NCBI GenBank assembly: GCA_947447665.1
Contig: CANFJX010000010.1
Location: forward strand, 44,032 to 108,031
Length of the DNA: 64,000 nt
DNA from: Bacteriovoracaceae bacterium
GTDB lineage: Bacteria > Bdellovibrionota > UBA1018
Reading direction: 5' to 3'
Of this stretch, positions 9,983-19,534 are shown piece after piece; the stretch's first letter is position 1, and each line of letters starts with the position of its first letter. Both the position numbers and the translations under genes were made by a program. The notes under the pieces were generated by a model, which worked only from the letters and a program-made list of their open reading frames with translations, did not search any database and was not told where the DNA came from.

Positions 9983-10892
9983 AGAGAGAATCTACATCGT
10001 ACCCAGCATCTACGGACTCATTTTTGCCGCAGGGGTGCTGTGGCTAATATTTTCCATATTTAATCTACGCCAAAACCATCCAGCATTATCCATACTCGCA
10101 TTCGCTCTAGGGATACTCTATGTGCTAGGGATGAACCAAACTAACGATAACCTCGCTGGAATCGAGGTCATCGAAGTGAAACCTCCACACGGAGCCGTAG
10201 GCGAGCCGACTCAAATCAAGATCACTCTAGAAAACAGAAGCAACGAGCCTCGCTTTTTAGTATCGGTTCAATTCACCAAAACGAAAAAACCCAACACTGC
10301 CATCATCAAATCACTCCCCCCCGGCGCAAAAAAATCGGTCGAACTTACCCTTATCGGAACTACACGCGGAGTCCATCAGCTCCCTAGGTTGAGAATTTCT
10401 ACCCTATTTCCGCTTGGACTCTTTTTTTCCTGGAAATATCGCCAAATGAATCAAAATCATTGGGTGTATCCAAGACCAGAAGGAAAACCTCTGGATTTAT
10501 TCGATGCCATGCAGGGCGGCGACAATCTGAATGTTACCCCAATGAGAGAGAACGAGGAGTTTCTGGGACATCGCCCTTTTCAGCTCGGTGACTCTCCGAG
10601 ACGGATTGATTGGAAAGCTCATGCCCGCGGAAAGCCCTGGCTCATTAAAGAGTTTGAAGCAAATCAAAAGCCCTCCTACCTCATCCAATGGAAACGATTA
10701 GAGCCGATGGGCGATGAGGCAAAACTCTCCCAAATTGCTCGCTGGGTGATCGACTGCTACGAAGGTAGTTACGCCTATTCTCTCATTCTTCCATCCAAAA
10801 CGATTCCCCTTGGATCGGGATTAAATCATCTTTGGGCCTGCCTGCGAGAGCTGGCCGTATTTTCGGGAGACAATCATGAAACTCACTCCTAA
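9912..10892 (+). CDS. DUF58 domain protein
   Basis: N-terminal TM pair; DNLNVTPMRENEEFLGHRPFQLGDSPRRIDWKAHARGKPWLIKEFE typical of DUF58; follows moxR. Confidence 0.88.
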   Translation: MSKPTKEEEKLYKNWSIESLFNSKERIYIVPSIYGLIFAAGVLWLIFSIFNLRQNHPALSILAFALGILYVLGMNQTNDNLAGIEVIEVKPPHGAVGEPTQIKITLENRSNEPRFLVSVQFTKTKKPNTAIIKSLPPGAKKSVELTLIGTTRGVHQLPRLRISTLFPLGLFFSWKYRQMNQNHWVYPRPEGKPLDLFDAMQGGDNLNVTPMRENEEFLGHRPFQLGDSPRRIDWKAHARGKPWLIKEFEANQKPSYLIQWKRLEPMGDEAKLSQIARWVIDCYEGSYAYSLILPSKTIPLGSGLNHLWACLRELAVFSGDNHETHS

Positions 10893-12555
10893 ACTCTCAT
10901 TCTCGATCCTAGCGATTACGGCTCTCCACTTCATTTTTTTTATGGCTCAGACTTCACCAAGTCTTCCATCGACCTTGCTCTCAGTCGGATTAACTTTTTT
11001 AGGAGCAAGCGTTCTCATTGCCGTCAGAAACCAATCGCAAACGAGCATCACCCTACTACTGACTTGCTTTGCGCTTCTCACGGCGATGCTCTACCGTTCC
11101 GAGAGAACCAACTGGGAGACCCTGGCAATGCCAGATTTTTTTCTCCTCTCTTGGCTCCTTTACCGTGTCCACTCTCCCATGAACTCAAACCAATTTATTT
11201 CGGTTTTTAATAAAAAGACCATCGCTATCGCGAGTTTTAACTGCGTTTTTTTCTATTTTATTTTCAATGTTTTACCGAAAGTTTCAGTAGAACTTTTCGC
11301 GCCGCAAAAAGAGGCCGTAACCGGATTTGGCGATGGACTAGAGATCAATCCAGGGAAAGTCGCCGAGCTAGAATCGTCCCCAGAACTAGCCTTCCGAGTC
11401 AGGTTCAGTGGGCAGCACCCTAACACTCAGCAGCTCTACTGGCGAGGCAGCACGCTCACTGAAACCTCCGATGGACTCCACTGGTATCGACTACAGTCTC
11501 CGAAGCAATCCCAATCAACTCAAAGCCAAACCAACGAGAACCTCCCATACCAAATCCTTTTGGAACCCCGTTTTGGTGAAACTACTTTTGTCTTAGATCA
11601 GCACTTCGGAGGAACTTCCGGGCCTAACCAGACGAGTCCGGATCGCCCGCTATCCCCAGAGGATCTCAAGCAATTTCTCATAACTCCACCCATCGACGAT
11701 GCACGAGTTGAGCAGTTAGCTCAGGTCCTCCGAAGTCTTTCCTCTGAGGACGAGGTACAAAAATTTCTCAGAAATTTTTACCGATCCGAATTTCAATATT
11801 CGAATCACCCTGGGAAACTCGCGAAAAATTCGTTCGCCGAATTTTTATTTCGAACAAAAAATGGATTCTGCGAACACTTCGCGGCCAGTTACGCAACGCT
11901 GGCGAGATTTGCGGGTATTCCCGCGCGAGTCATTATAGGGTTTCAGGGAGGCGACTGGAACCCCATCAGTCACTCCTTAAGTGTTCGGGATTGGGACGCA
12001 CACGCCTGGGTCGAGACTTGGTCTAAAACGCAGAACCGCTGGATTTCCATCGACCCTAATCGATTTTTAAATACCCAAGCCAAACCCAGAGGCATCAATC
12101 GTGCTGGGCTACTCTGGGGAGCCTTTTCAGATCTCTGGCGCTTTTTCTGGGAAGACCTATCTCTTGAGACTAAGCGCCCAGTAGCCGGTTCTTTCATCCG
12201 ACATTTTATCTTTGGATTACTGGCTGCTCTCTTCATTATGACTTTTCTTGTACTGTTCTATTTTTCAAAAAAAATAAGAAACAGTGCAAACTCAGATCAA
12301 CTGATATCCCGGATCTACCGTAAATACTGTCTCCATTTATCCTCGATGGGAATAGAACGAAAAGAAAATGAGGGTCCGGTCGATTTTCTAGAAAGATCAG
12401 TGGTCAGCCTTCCAGGACTACAAAAAATACTAAAAGATTTTACCGATCTTTATGTCTCTCTGAAGTACGGCCACACGCCTGTATCTAAAGACAGCACAGC
12501 TCAACTCAGTAAAATATTAAAGTCGCTCATGCGCCAAAAATCTGACTTTTCATAA
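10876..12555 (+). CDS. Transmembrane transglutaminase-like protein (TgpA/DUF3488 type)
   Basis: N-terminal TM helices; GFCEHFAASYATLARFAGIPARVIIGFQGGDWNP...DWDAHAWVETW...WISIDPNRF transglutaminase Cys/His/Asp motifs. Confidence 0.92.
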   Translation: MKLTPKLSFSILAITALHFIFFMAQTSPSLPSTLLSVGLTFLGASVLIAVRNQSQTSITLLLTCFALLTAMLYRSERTNWETLAMPDFFLLSWLLYRVHSPMNSNQFISVFNKKTIAIASFNCVFFYFIFNVLPKVSVELFAPQKEAVTGFGDGLEINPGKVAELESSPELAFRVRFSGQHPNTQQLYWRGSTLTETSDGLHWYRLQSPKQSQSTQSQTNENLPYQILLEPRFGETTFVLDQHFGGTSGPNQTSPDRPLSPEDLKQFLITPPIDDARVEQLAQVLRSLSSEDEVQKFLRNFYRSEFQYSNHPGKLAKNSFAEFLFRTKNGFCEHFAASYATLARFAGIPARVIIGFQGGDWNPISHSLSVRDWDAHAWVETWSKTQNRWISIDPNRFLNTQAKPRGINRAGLLWGAFSDLWRFFWEDLSLETKRPVAGSFIRHFIFGLLAALFIMTFLVLFYFSKKIRNSANSDQLISRIYRKYCLHLSSMGIERKENEGPVDFLERSVVSLPGLQKILKDFTDLYVSLKYGHTPVSKDSTAQLSKILKSLMRQKSDFS

Positions 12556-12596
12556 ACAATTCATTTTCATCAATTTATGCTTTATATTATTAGCAT

Positions 12597-14282
12597 ATGA
12601 CCCAAAATTCGCTCCAGGAAATCAATACGAGAAAGATCGAGCAAGATCTACTGCAGTTCCTAATCAAAGAGAAACTCAACGCTGAGGAAATCCATCTTCT
12701 TTCAACTCTTGCGGAATATAAAGAATTTAAATCAGGCGAGTTAGTTCTCGCTGAGGGTGCGAACAATCACTCTCTTTTCTTCTTAGTCGAGGGAAGAGTG
12801 GACGTCATCCATGGAGGCGAACGAATCGCATCACTCTCTACTCCGGGAGATATTCTTGGCGAGATGAGCCTGATCACCAAGAAAACCTGTACAGCCTCTA
12901 ATTATGCGCATGGAAGGTGCATTTTTCTAGTTCTTCAGCCGAGCCAAGTCACTCATCTCCCCCCTCGCTTGCAGTTGATCTTCACTCATGCTGTCAATCA
13001 ACTCTTTTTAGGCATTTTGGCAGATCGACTATCCGAGACAAATGAAAAAGCGAGACTATTTGAGATTACCAATCGAGAGTTGATCGCAGCAAAAAAGGCT
13101 CTCGAGTCAGCAAGCTTAACTCGCATTCATGAACTCAGGTCCGGTCAAATAAACCTAGTCGAAAAAATGAACTCGATTCTTAAAAAGCGCCTCCCGTCTG
13201 TCCATAAGCTTTCCTCGGAACTCGCAGCCCAGATCGATAGCAAAACTACCCTCTGGCAGCCGCTCCAATCAGAGATGTTTGGCGTATTTAATGAATTTGA
13301 GGAATTAGTTTCTCACTTTGAGAAGGAAACTAAACCCCAAAACACGAAAGTTCTCTTAGTCGAGAGTGAAATCGAGGAGCAGATTAATGCCAAGATGTCA
13401 CTTGTCGGAACGGGGGTGCAAGTAACTGTTGCGGGTACTCTAGAGCTCGCTCAAGCAGCGATTCAAGAAAATGATTTCAATATTATCTGCCTCTCCCATC
13501 CCTTTGTCGAGTTGATTGAATTTGCACGAAGCGTTGGAGTTCACTCTCAGTTTGTATTTATTACCTCCGAACCCATCGGACAGCACTTTGAAACTCTGAG
13601 CAAATACCCAGAATTTAATAATATCTTAACTCGCCATCCCAATGATCGGGCGTTCACGATCAAGAACATCGCAACGACTATTCGAAAGCTTTCCGGCCAA
13701 GATCTATTCGGCATGGATAAATACCTCAACTGGGGCACAGAGATCACCGAACACGAAGTAACAGGGAGTGAACAGAGATCCGAGTTGTTGACGAATTTGG
13801 AAAACTTTGCCAAATCGATTGATGTTCGAACTGCACTAAGAGGCAAGGTGCTGCGCGTCGCCGAAGAAATGCTCATGAATACGATTTACGATGCACCGAC
13901 AGATCCGCAGGGCCGATCAAAATACAATCACCTAAAACGGACTGATACAATTAAGCTCCAGCCAAGCGAGTATGCTCAGTTTAACTATGCATGCGATGGA
14001 TCGTTCTTTGCTCTTTCGGCTATCGATCCTTTTGGTGCATTGACTCGATCGACGGTACTTGAAAATTTGGAGCGCTGCCTGAAGGGTGACTCCATCTCGG
14101 TAGAAATCGAAGGCAAAGGAGGGGGTGGAAACGGGCTTTTTCAGATGATTCAGTCCTCAAGCCTCACCGTATTTAACGTCTGGCCCAAAAGGAAAACTGA
14201 AGTAATCGTACTTTTTAATATCAACTACCAAGTTCAAAAAATAAGTCTCCACCCGTCATTTCAGTTTTTCGAGGTGACTTAG
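12597..14282 (+). CDS. Cyclic-nucleotide-binding domain + receiver-like (pseudo-receiver) + HATPase-like domain protein
   Basis: cNMP domain FKSGELVLAEGANNHSLFFLVEGRVDVIHGGERIASLSTPGDILGEMSLI; receiver-like TKVLLVESE...FNIICLSHPF without the usual Asp; HATPase N-box-like VAEEMLMNTIYDAP and G-box-like KGGGGNGLFQM. Confidence 0.7.
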   Translation: MTQNSLQEINTRKIEQDLLQFLIKEKLNAEEIHLLSTLAEYKEFKSGELVLAEGANNHSLFFLVEGRVDVIHGGERIASLSTPGDILGEMSLITKKTCTASNYAHGRCIFLVLQPSQVTHLPPRLQLIFTHAVNQLFLGILADRLSETNEKARLFEITNRELIAAKKALESASLTRIHELRSGQINLVEKMNSILKKRLPSVHKLSSELAAQIDSKTTLWQPLQSEMFGVFNEFEELVSHFEKETKPQNTKVLLVESEIEEQINAKMSLVGTGVQVTVAGTLELAQAAIQENDFNIICLSHPFVELIEFARSVGVHSQFVFITSEPIGQHFETLSKYPEFNNILTRHPNDRAFTIKNIATTIRKLSGQDLFGMDKYLNWGTEITEHEVTGSEQRSELLTNLENFAKSIDVRTALRGKVLRVAEEMLMNTIYDAPTDPQGRSKYNHLKRTDTIKLQPSEYAQFNYACDGSFFALSAIDPFGALTRSTVLENLERCLKGDSISVEIEGKGGGGNGLFQMIQSSSLTVFNVWPKRKTEVIVLFNINYQVQKISLHPSFQFFEVT

Positions 14283-14396
14283 GAGCGCCCGGGTCAGCGT
14301 GCTTTAATTCTGGCATGGATCGGTCTCGGTAGGCCAAGGACTGCACGGCAAATTTAACCCATTTACTTCGCCTCTCGTTCAGATGAAAATAAAGGG

Positions 14397-15446
14397 ATGA
14401 GTGCCTACGTAAGCGACAGAGAAGGCCAGGTCATTGCTCTCCACCCCTACGAACCGACCCAGGATCGAGCCCGCGCTCCTACACAACAAGCCCCCACCCA
14501 AATCCCCACGAATGAAACCCAACCCTCAAGAGTCATCGCGGAGATCGAGGCCATCCTCGCTCGAAGTCGAAGCCTGGAAACTGCCCTTCAAGAGGAACAA
14601 AAGCGAGGAAGAGACGTTTCTGATGCAGCACGAAAGGATAAAGAGAGGTTCGATCAGCTTCAGAGTGAGCACTCTCGACTTCTCGCCGCGTTTAACAAGA
14701 ATCTCCAGCACTTCGAACTGAACTATTCCCGCTTTAATCAACTCAAGGCAACTTACCTAGGCGAAAAATCCCGCCGGCAGCAGCTGGAGGGGCAGGTTGA
14801 ACTCAACAAGAGGGAAATAGACCAACTCCAGCGAGGACAGGGTGACCTAGAAGCACTCAAAAATGAACTATTTCAGATCCAGAGAAGCGAGAAGAATCTT
14901 AAATTCGAGCTCAGTTCTTACTTAGATCAGATCAAAACCCTATCCGAGGAACGACGCAGGCTAGAGCTCGAGCGAAAATCATCTCAGCTTGAAAATGATC
15001 TTCAGAAATCGATGAGCGATCAAAGAAGGGAGCAGGAGAAATTCCTGCGAGAAAGCCTCGAATCCATTCAATCAAAACACGAGGCAGCCCTCAGTGAGGG
15101 TCTTAAGCTCCGAGATCAAAACCAATTTCTCCTCAATAAGCTTCATGAATTTAAAGCCGCATGGACTGCGCTCAATCACCGAGAAAGGGCGCTCAGCCAG
15201 AGGCTTTCCTCATTAAAGAATCAGGAAATTGAATCCACAGATTTAAGAAGACTCCTCGATGAGGAAAGAGCCATGCGGCGAAACCTCGAAGAACAAGTCA
15301 GCAAGACAAAACGAGAGAAGGATCTGGCCCTCAAAATCCTAACAGAGGCGGAGACAAAATTAGTATCAGTCTCAAAGGAGCTTGAACTCTCGAAAGAAAA
15401 ATCGCACTCTACCAAGAGTAGTTCAACGCTCCATCTTGAGTTCTGA
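14397..15446 (+). CDS. Long coiled-coil protein
   Basis: 349 aa, heptad-rich charged sequence (ELFQIQRSEKNLKFELSSYLDQIKTLSEERRRLELERKSSQLEND...). Confidence 0.7.
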   Translation: MSAYVSDREGQVIALHPYEPTQDRARAPTQQAPTQIPTNETQPSRVIAEIEAILARSRSLETALQEEQKRGRDVSDAARKDKERFDQLQSEHSRLLAAFNKNLQHFELNYSRFNQLKATYLGEKSRRQQLEGQVELNKREIDQLQRGQGDLEALKNELFQIQRSEKNLKFELSSYLDQIKTLSEERRRLELERKSSQLENDLQKSMSDQRREQEKFLRESLESIQSKHEAALSEGLKLRDQNQFLLNKLHEFKAAWTALNHRERALSQRLSSLKNQEIESTDLRRLLDEERAMRRNLEEQVSKTKREKDLALKILTEAETKLVSVSKELELSKEKSHSTKSSSTLHLEF

Positions 15447-15449
15447 TGC

Positions 15450-16280
15450 ATGAAGATTTTCGATCGCAAATTTGGCAAAAATTTTTTTGAGTCGCTTCCC
15501 GGCTCGCCCGGTGTGTATCGTTTTCTTGATGAATCCGCCCAAGTGATTTACGTGGGTAAAGCAAAAAATTTAAAGAGACGAATCGAACAATACAGAAATG
15601 CGAAGCGCCGAAAAAAACATCGAAAGATGAAAATCATCGTGGCTGCTGCCGCACAGGTTAACTTTCAAATTTGTCCAACTGAGCAAGACGCTGAAATTCT
15701 CGAAACTCAACTCATTCAAAGTCTCCGCCCAAAATGGAACGTGGTCGGGGCTTTTTATTTTCTCTATCCTATGATTGGTTTGAGGAAATCTGGGGATGAA
15801 GTTTCATTCTGCTACACGACTCAACCTGAATTCTTTTCTGACTTTGAACTCCACGGTGCTTTTCGCTCAAGGCAGATCTCTCGGGATGGATTTTTTTCAC
15901 TCATGACACTCCTGAGCTACATCGGACATCGAAGCAAGCCATCACCAGACACATTTCTGCCCAAATACTCATACGTCCAAACTTTCAGGCAAATACCAGT
16001 GGACTGGTACCATTCCATTGCAGCTTTTTTGCAGGGTGAGTCCAGGAAGTTCCTAGAAATCCTGACGCTCGAGTTACTCGAAAACGCGGGAGCGAGAAGC
16101 AGAAGCAAAGCAATCCAAGATGAGATCAAGCAAGTGTTAGCTTTTTGGAAACACGAGGCTCTGTCGCTACAGAAGGCTCGATCTCAAATTTCAGAATTTA
16201 CCTATCCAGTGAGCCAAAAAGACCGCGATCTTCTATTCTTGAAAGCGAAACATCGACTTTCCCTAACGACCTCCAATTGA
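15450..16280 (+). CDS. GIY-YIG nuclease domain protein (UvrC N-terminal/Cho-like)
   Basis: FFESLPGSPGVYRFLDESAQVIYVGKAKNLKRRIEQYRN...TEQDAEILETQLIQSLRPKWN. Confidence 0.88.
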   Translation: MKIFDRKFGKNFFESLPGSPGVYRFLDESAQVIYVGKAKNLKRRIEQYRNAKRRKKHRKMKIIVAAAAQVNFQICPTEQDAEILETQLIQSLRPKWNVVGAFYFLYPMIGLRKSGDEVSFCYTTQPEFFSDFELHGAFRSRQISRDGFFSLMTLLSYIGHRSKPSPDTFLPKYSYVQTFRQIPVDWYHSIAAFLQGESRKFLEILTLELLENAGARSRSKAIQDEIKQVLAFWKHEALSLQKARSQISEFTYPVSQKDRDLLFLKAKHRLSLTTSN

Positions 16281-16331
16281 ACGAGCGTCGAGGCTTAGAA
16301 TAGGTGCGACTAGGCTGATCGGTCGACGAAT

Positions 16332-17042
16332 CTACTTATAGTAGATTTCCTGATGAACGGATTCTTTACCCACTCCCTTTTCGAGGAGCAAAGCCTTTAC
16401 TTCATTAATCATTCCACCATGGCCGCAGAGGTAGTACTCGGTCTCCAACCATGGGAAATCAGAACCTACACCTTTTAGATAATCCGTAACTCGACCCCGA
16501 AACCCATTCCAATTTGGGCCAGCCTGAGAAACCGCGGCGACAAACTTCATGCGCGGCATTGCCCCAAAAGTATCTGCGTAGAGGATCTCATCCTCAGTTC
16601 TTACACCCAGCAGGCAATAACCTAGGGCAGGGGGATTCTCCTGAAACTTGCGACTCAATGCCATAGAACGAAAGGGGGCAATTCCTGTCCCAGTTGCTAC
16701 AAAACATACATTGCGGCCCGGTTTATCTTCAAAAACAAAGCTCCCATAGGGGGCAATTGCCCGCGCGTGATCGCCTGGTCTCAGACGATAAAGGTATTGA
16801 GTTCCCGGCCCGTCTTCTACGATCTTGACGCAAAGCTCTATTTCTTTTGCCTCAGGAGGCGAAGCGATCGAGTAAGCCCGTCTCAGATCCCGTCCATTTG
16901 GACCGGCCCCTGGAATCACCACGCTGATAAACTGCCCTGCATCAAAAGGGAGCGGCTGATGAGTTTCAAACGCCGTTTCGAAAACAGTAGGCGTGAGTTT
17001 TTTAAACGACTTGACATGACACTGAAATTCAATGGGTTTCAT
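16332..17042 (-). CDS. Ferredoxin-NADP(+) reductase-like FAD/NAD-binding oxidoreductase
   Basis: FDAGQFISVVIPG, RRAYSIASPP, NVCFVATGTGIAPFRSM, YYLCGHGGMINEV. Confidence 0.9.
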   Translation of the reverse strand: MKPIEFQCHVKSFKKLTPTVFETAFETHQPLPFDAGQFISVVIPGAGPNGRDLRRAYSIASPPEAKEIELCVKIVEDGPGTQYLYRLRPGDHARAIAPYGSFVFEDKPGRNVCFVATGTGIAPFRSMALSRKFQENPPALGYCLLGVRTEDEILYADTFGAMPRMKFVAAVSQAGPNWNGFRGRVTDYLKGVGSDFPWLETEYYLCGHGGMINEVKALLLEKGVGKESVHQEIYYK

Positions 17043-17105
17043 CGCCGTTTAAACTAACACAGGAACCCAATTGACGCCAGAATCCTGTTGGGATACTAAC
17101 AAGTC

Positions 17106-17291
17106 ATGCTTGGTTTAAGTGCAGGTCATTTGCTCATTCTTACTGTTGTTGTTCTCCTTTTCGGCCACCGCCGCCTTCCTGAATTGGGCCATGCCCTGGG
17201 AAAAGGCGCCGGAGCTTTCAAGCGTGGACTCGAAGGTAAGGGAGCTGAAGATGATTCGGAACCTCAAATCAACCCCAATCGCTTAAGGTAA
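17106..17291 (+). CDS. tatA: TatA/E-type twin-arginine translocase subunit
   Basis: 61 aa; GHLLILTVVVLLFGHRRLPELGHALGKGAGAFKRGL. Confidence 0.88.
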   Translation: MLGLSAGHLLILTVVVLLFGHRRLPELGHALGKGAGAFKRGLEGKGAEDDSEPQINPNRLR

Positions 17292-17390
17292 GGCCTTTTT
17301 CGACCCCTTCCCCGATTTTTAGTATTGATCCCCTCCATCAAACTATATAAACTATTAAGATAGATCTTATATCCGAGGGGGAAGCGTTAC

Positions 17391-17855
17391 ATGATCCAAG
17401 TCGAGAAAGAGCAAAAGGGGTCTATTTCTGTTTACAAACTTTCTGGCAATATTGAAGAAGACACCCACCTTGAAGAGATCCTTGGACCGCCCAAACCTCA
17501 AATGGAAATCCACTGCAAAAACATCTCAAGAATTAACTCAATCGGAGTTAAAACTTGGATCAAATATTTCCAAGGATGCCAAAAGGCGGGCTCTAAGATA
17601 ACCTACGTCGAGTGCTCCACTGCTATCGTCGAGCAAATCAACCTCATCCTCAACTTCAACTGCGGCGGTACTGTTGAGAGCGTCTATCTTCCATTTTCCT
17701 GCACCCAATGCCGAACGGAGCTGGCTGGGCTATTCAAAGTCGTGGACTTAAAAAAGCTAAACATGACTTTACCCACTTTAAAATGCACAAAATGCAGCGG
17801 AAAAGCCGAATTTGACGACATTCCAGAGGACTACTTAGCGTTCCTCAATCGCTAG
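17391..17855 (+). CDS. STAS-like domain protein with C-terminal two-CxxC zinc-ribbon-like segment
   Basis: KGSISVYKLSGNIEEDTHLEEILG...CKNISRINSIGVKTWIKYF (STAS/anti-anti-sigma pattern); CTQC...CTKC. Confidence 0.6.
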   Translation: MIQVEKEQKGSISVYKLSGNIEEDTHLEEILGPPKPQMEIHCKNISRINSIGVKTWIKYFQGCQKAGSKITYVECSTAIVEQINLILNFNCGGTVESVYLPFSCTQCRTELAGLFKVVDLKKLNMTLPTLKCTKCSGKAEFDDIPEDYLAFLNR

Positions 17856-17879
17856 AGTGAACCCTTTTTATGGAAAGAG

Positions 17880-18863
17880 ATGTGCTGCTTGAGTAAAACT
17901 CTACTACTCCTTTCAGAACGGGCCGATGACAAGGCTTTTGCGGATGAAATCTGCAAACTCTCTGAACTGAAAATCCAGGTGGTGAGGCGGGCCCCAGAGG
18001 CCATAAAACTAATGCAGGAAGCATCTCCCCAAGTGATCCTGGTGGACGCCTCCACTCAGGATCTTTATTCGACTTTCGAGGGAGCCGTTAGCAATTCGCT
18101 GGGCCTATTCTCTGAAAAGGTGCATCCGAACTCAATTCACTTCTTGTTAGACTCTACGATGAGCGAGGCTAGCTTTATTGTACAAAGCCCATTGCTCGGG
18201 AGCTTTGTAAAACGTAGTTCATCCGACCCTGCCGGGGCAGGCAATCACTACGGACGGATCATCCGGGCCGGGCTCAAGGCAAAGTCTTTTGGACTCAAGG
18301 ACATCTACTTAGAGGAAGCAAAAGTTCAAAGAATAGAAATGAGCCAAATCTCCCAAAAATCTAAGGTGCTCGAAGCTGTTAAGGCCTACCTTTTAGCGGC
18401 TAAATGGAGCATGAGACCTACCTCCAGGATCCTTACGTCTGTTGATGAATTACTGATGAACGCATTTTATGACGCCCCTCAGGCAAGCTTCGCTAGCTCC
18501 TCCAATGCTACAACCCCAGCCTTGGACTTAAAGGACCTAGAACAAAAAGGAAGCGTCCTGATTGATTTGGCTTTTGACGGAAAATACTTTGGTATTGCCG
18601 TGACTGACTTCTACGGAAGCCTAGACAAGGCAAAGCTCATGAATTATATTTCCAAGGGTTTTTCAAAATCAGAATACAAAGTAAAAACCACCACGTTCAA
18701 CGCTGGCATCGGGCTTTCTACTGTGCACCAAACTGGCGGCAGCCTTCTATTTTTATGCGAAGCGAGCGTAAAGACGGAGGCGATTCTTTTTTTCCAGAAA
18801 TCTGATAAATTCAAAGATTTTAGGAATCAGTTCCGATTTATTTCGACTCAGTTTTATTTTTAG
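17880..18863 (+). CDS. Receiver-like + HATPase-like regulatory protein, apparent paralogue of the C-terminal half of 12597..14282
   Basis: SPQVILVDAS receiver-like; SVDELLMNAFYDAPQ (cf. VAEEMLMNTIYDAP) and FNAGIGLSTVHQTGGSLLF. Confidence 0.6.
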   Translation: MCCLSKTLLLLSERADDKAFADEICKLSELKIQVVRRAPEAIKLMQEASPQVILVDASTQDLYSTFEGAVSNSLGLFSEKVHPNSIHFLLDSTMSEASFIVQSPLLGSFVKRSSSDPAGAGNHYGRIIRAGLKAKSFGLKDIYLEEAKVQRIEMSQISQKSKVLEAVKAYLLAAKWSMRPTSRILTSVDELLMNAFYDAPQASFASSSNATTPALDLKDLEQKGSVLIDLAFDGKYFGIAVTDFYGSLDKAKLMNYISKGFSKSEYKVKTTTFNAGIGLSTVHQTGGSLLFLCEASVKTEAILFFQKSDKFKDFRNQFRFISTQFYF

Positions 18864-18877
18864 TCTAAAATTTCGCG

Positions 18878-19525
18878 ATGCCTACTCGATCCAAACAAAA
18901 AAATCCAGCCCTCCAATTTATCCTAGCATCGACTTCGCCCCGGCGCCTGGACCTCATGAATCAGGTAATGCTCCCAGTTCATGTCATCGCTCCCGAAGCA
19001 GACGAAACACCTCAACCTTCTGAAAGCCCTAAAAAGCTTGTGCAACGACTCTGCCTAGCAAAGGCTCTGTCCGTAAAAACAATCGTCCTCGGCCAAGGGA
19101 GGTCAGGCTTGATCATTGCGGCAGATACTATCGTCGTATCTCCAACAGGCAAAAAGATTCTCGGAAAACCAAGATCCTCAATTGAGGCAAAGAGCATGCT
19201 CAAATCCATCTCGGGAAGAACTCATTCGGTTCTTACAGGTTACTGTATTTTGGACCCACTCGACAGAAAGAACAAAGCACCCTGGGTGCGAGTCGTCGAG
19301 TCTAGAGTCAAAATGCGAAAACTGACTGAGAAAACGATCAGAGACTACATCACCACCGGAGAGCCCATGGACAAAGCCGGAGCCTATGGCGCTCAAGGAA
19401 TCGGTGGCGCCCTGATTGAAAGAATCGTCGGCAGCTATACCAACGTGGTCGGTCTGCCGATGACTGAAATCCTCATGGATCTTGAGAGCAAATTTAAAAT
19501 CCAACTTTTAAGTTGGATCCAGTAA
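18878..19525 (+). CDS. maf: Maf family nucleotide pyrophosphatase
   Basis: ILASTSPRRLDLMNQ, VIAADTIVVSPTGKKILGKP, GEPMDKAGAYGAQGIGGALIERIVGSYTNVVGLP. Confidence 0.96.
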   Translation: MPTRSKQKNPALQFILASTSPRRLDLMNQVMLPVHVIAPEADETPQPSESPKKLVQRLCLAKALSVKTIVLGQGRSGLIIAADTIVVSPTGKKILGKPRSSIEAKSMLKSISGRTHSVLTGYCILDPLDRKNKAPWVRVVESRVKMRKLTEKTIRDYITTGEPMDKAGAYGAQGIGGALIERIVGSYTNVVGLPMTEILMDLESKFKIQLLSWIQ

Positions 19526-19534
19526 ACAAGAAGA

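Noticed and set aside
19499-19518. Palindrome atccaactt-tt-aagttggat at the end of maf
   Set aside because: Inside coding sequence with a 2-nt loop and no T-tract; likely chance or weak structure.
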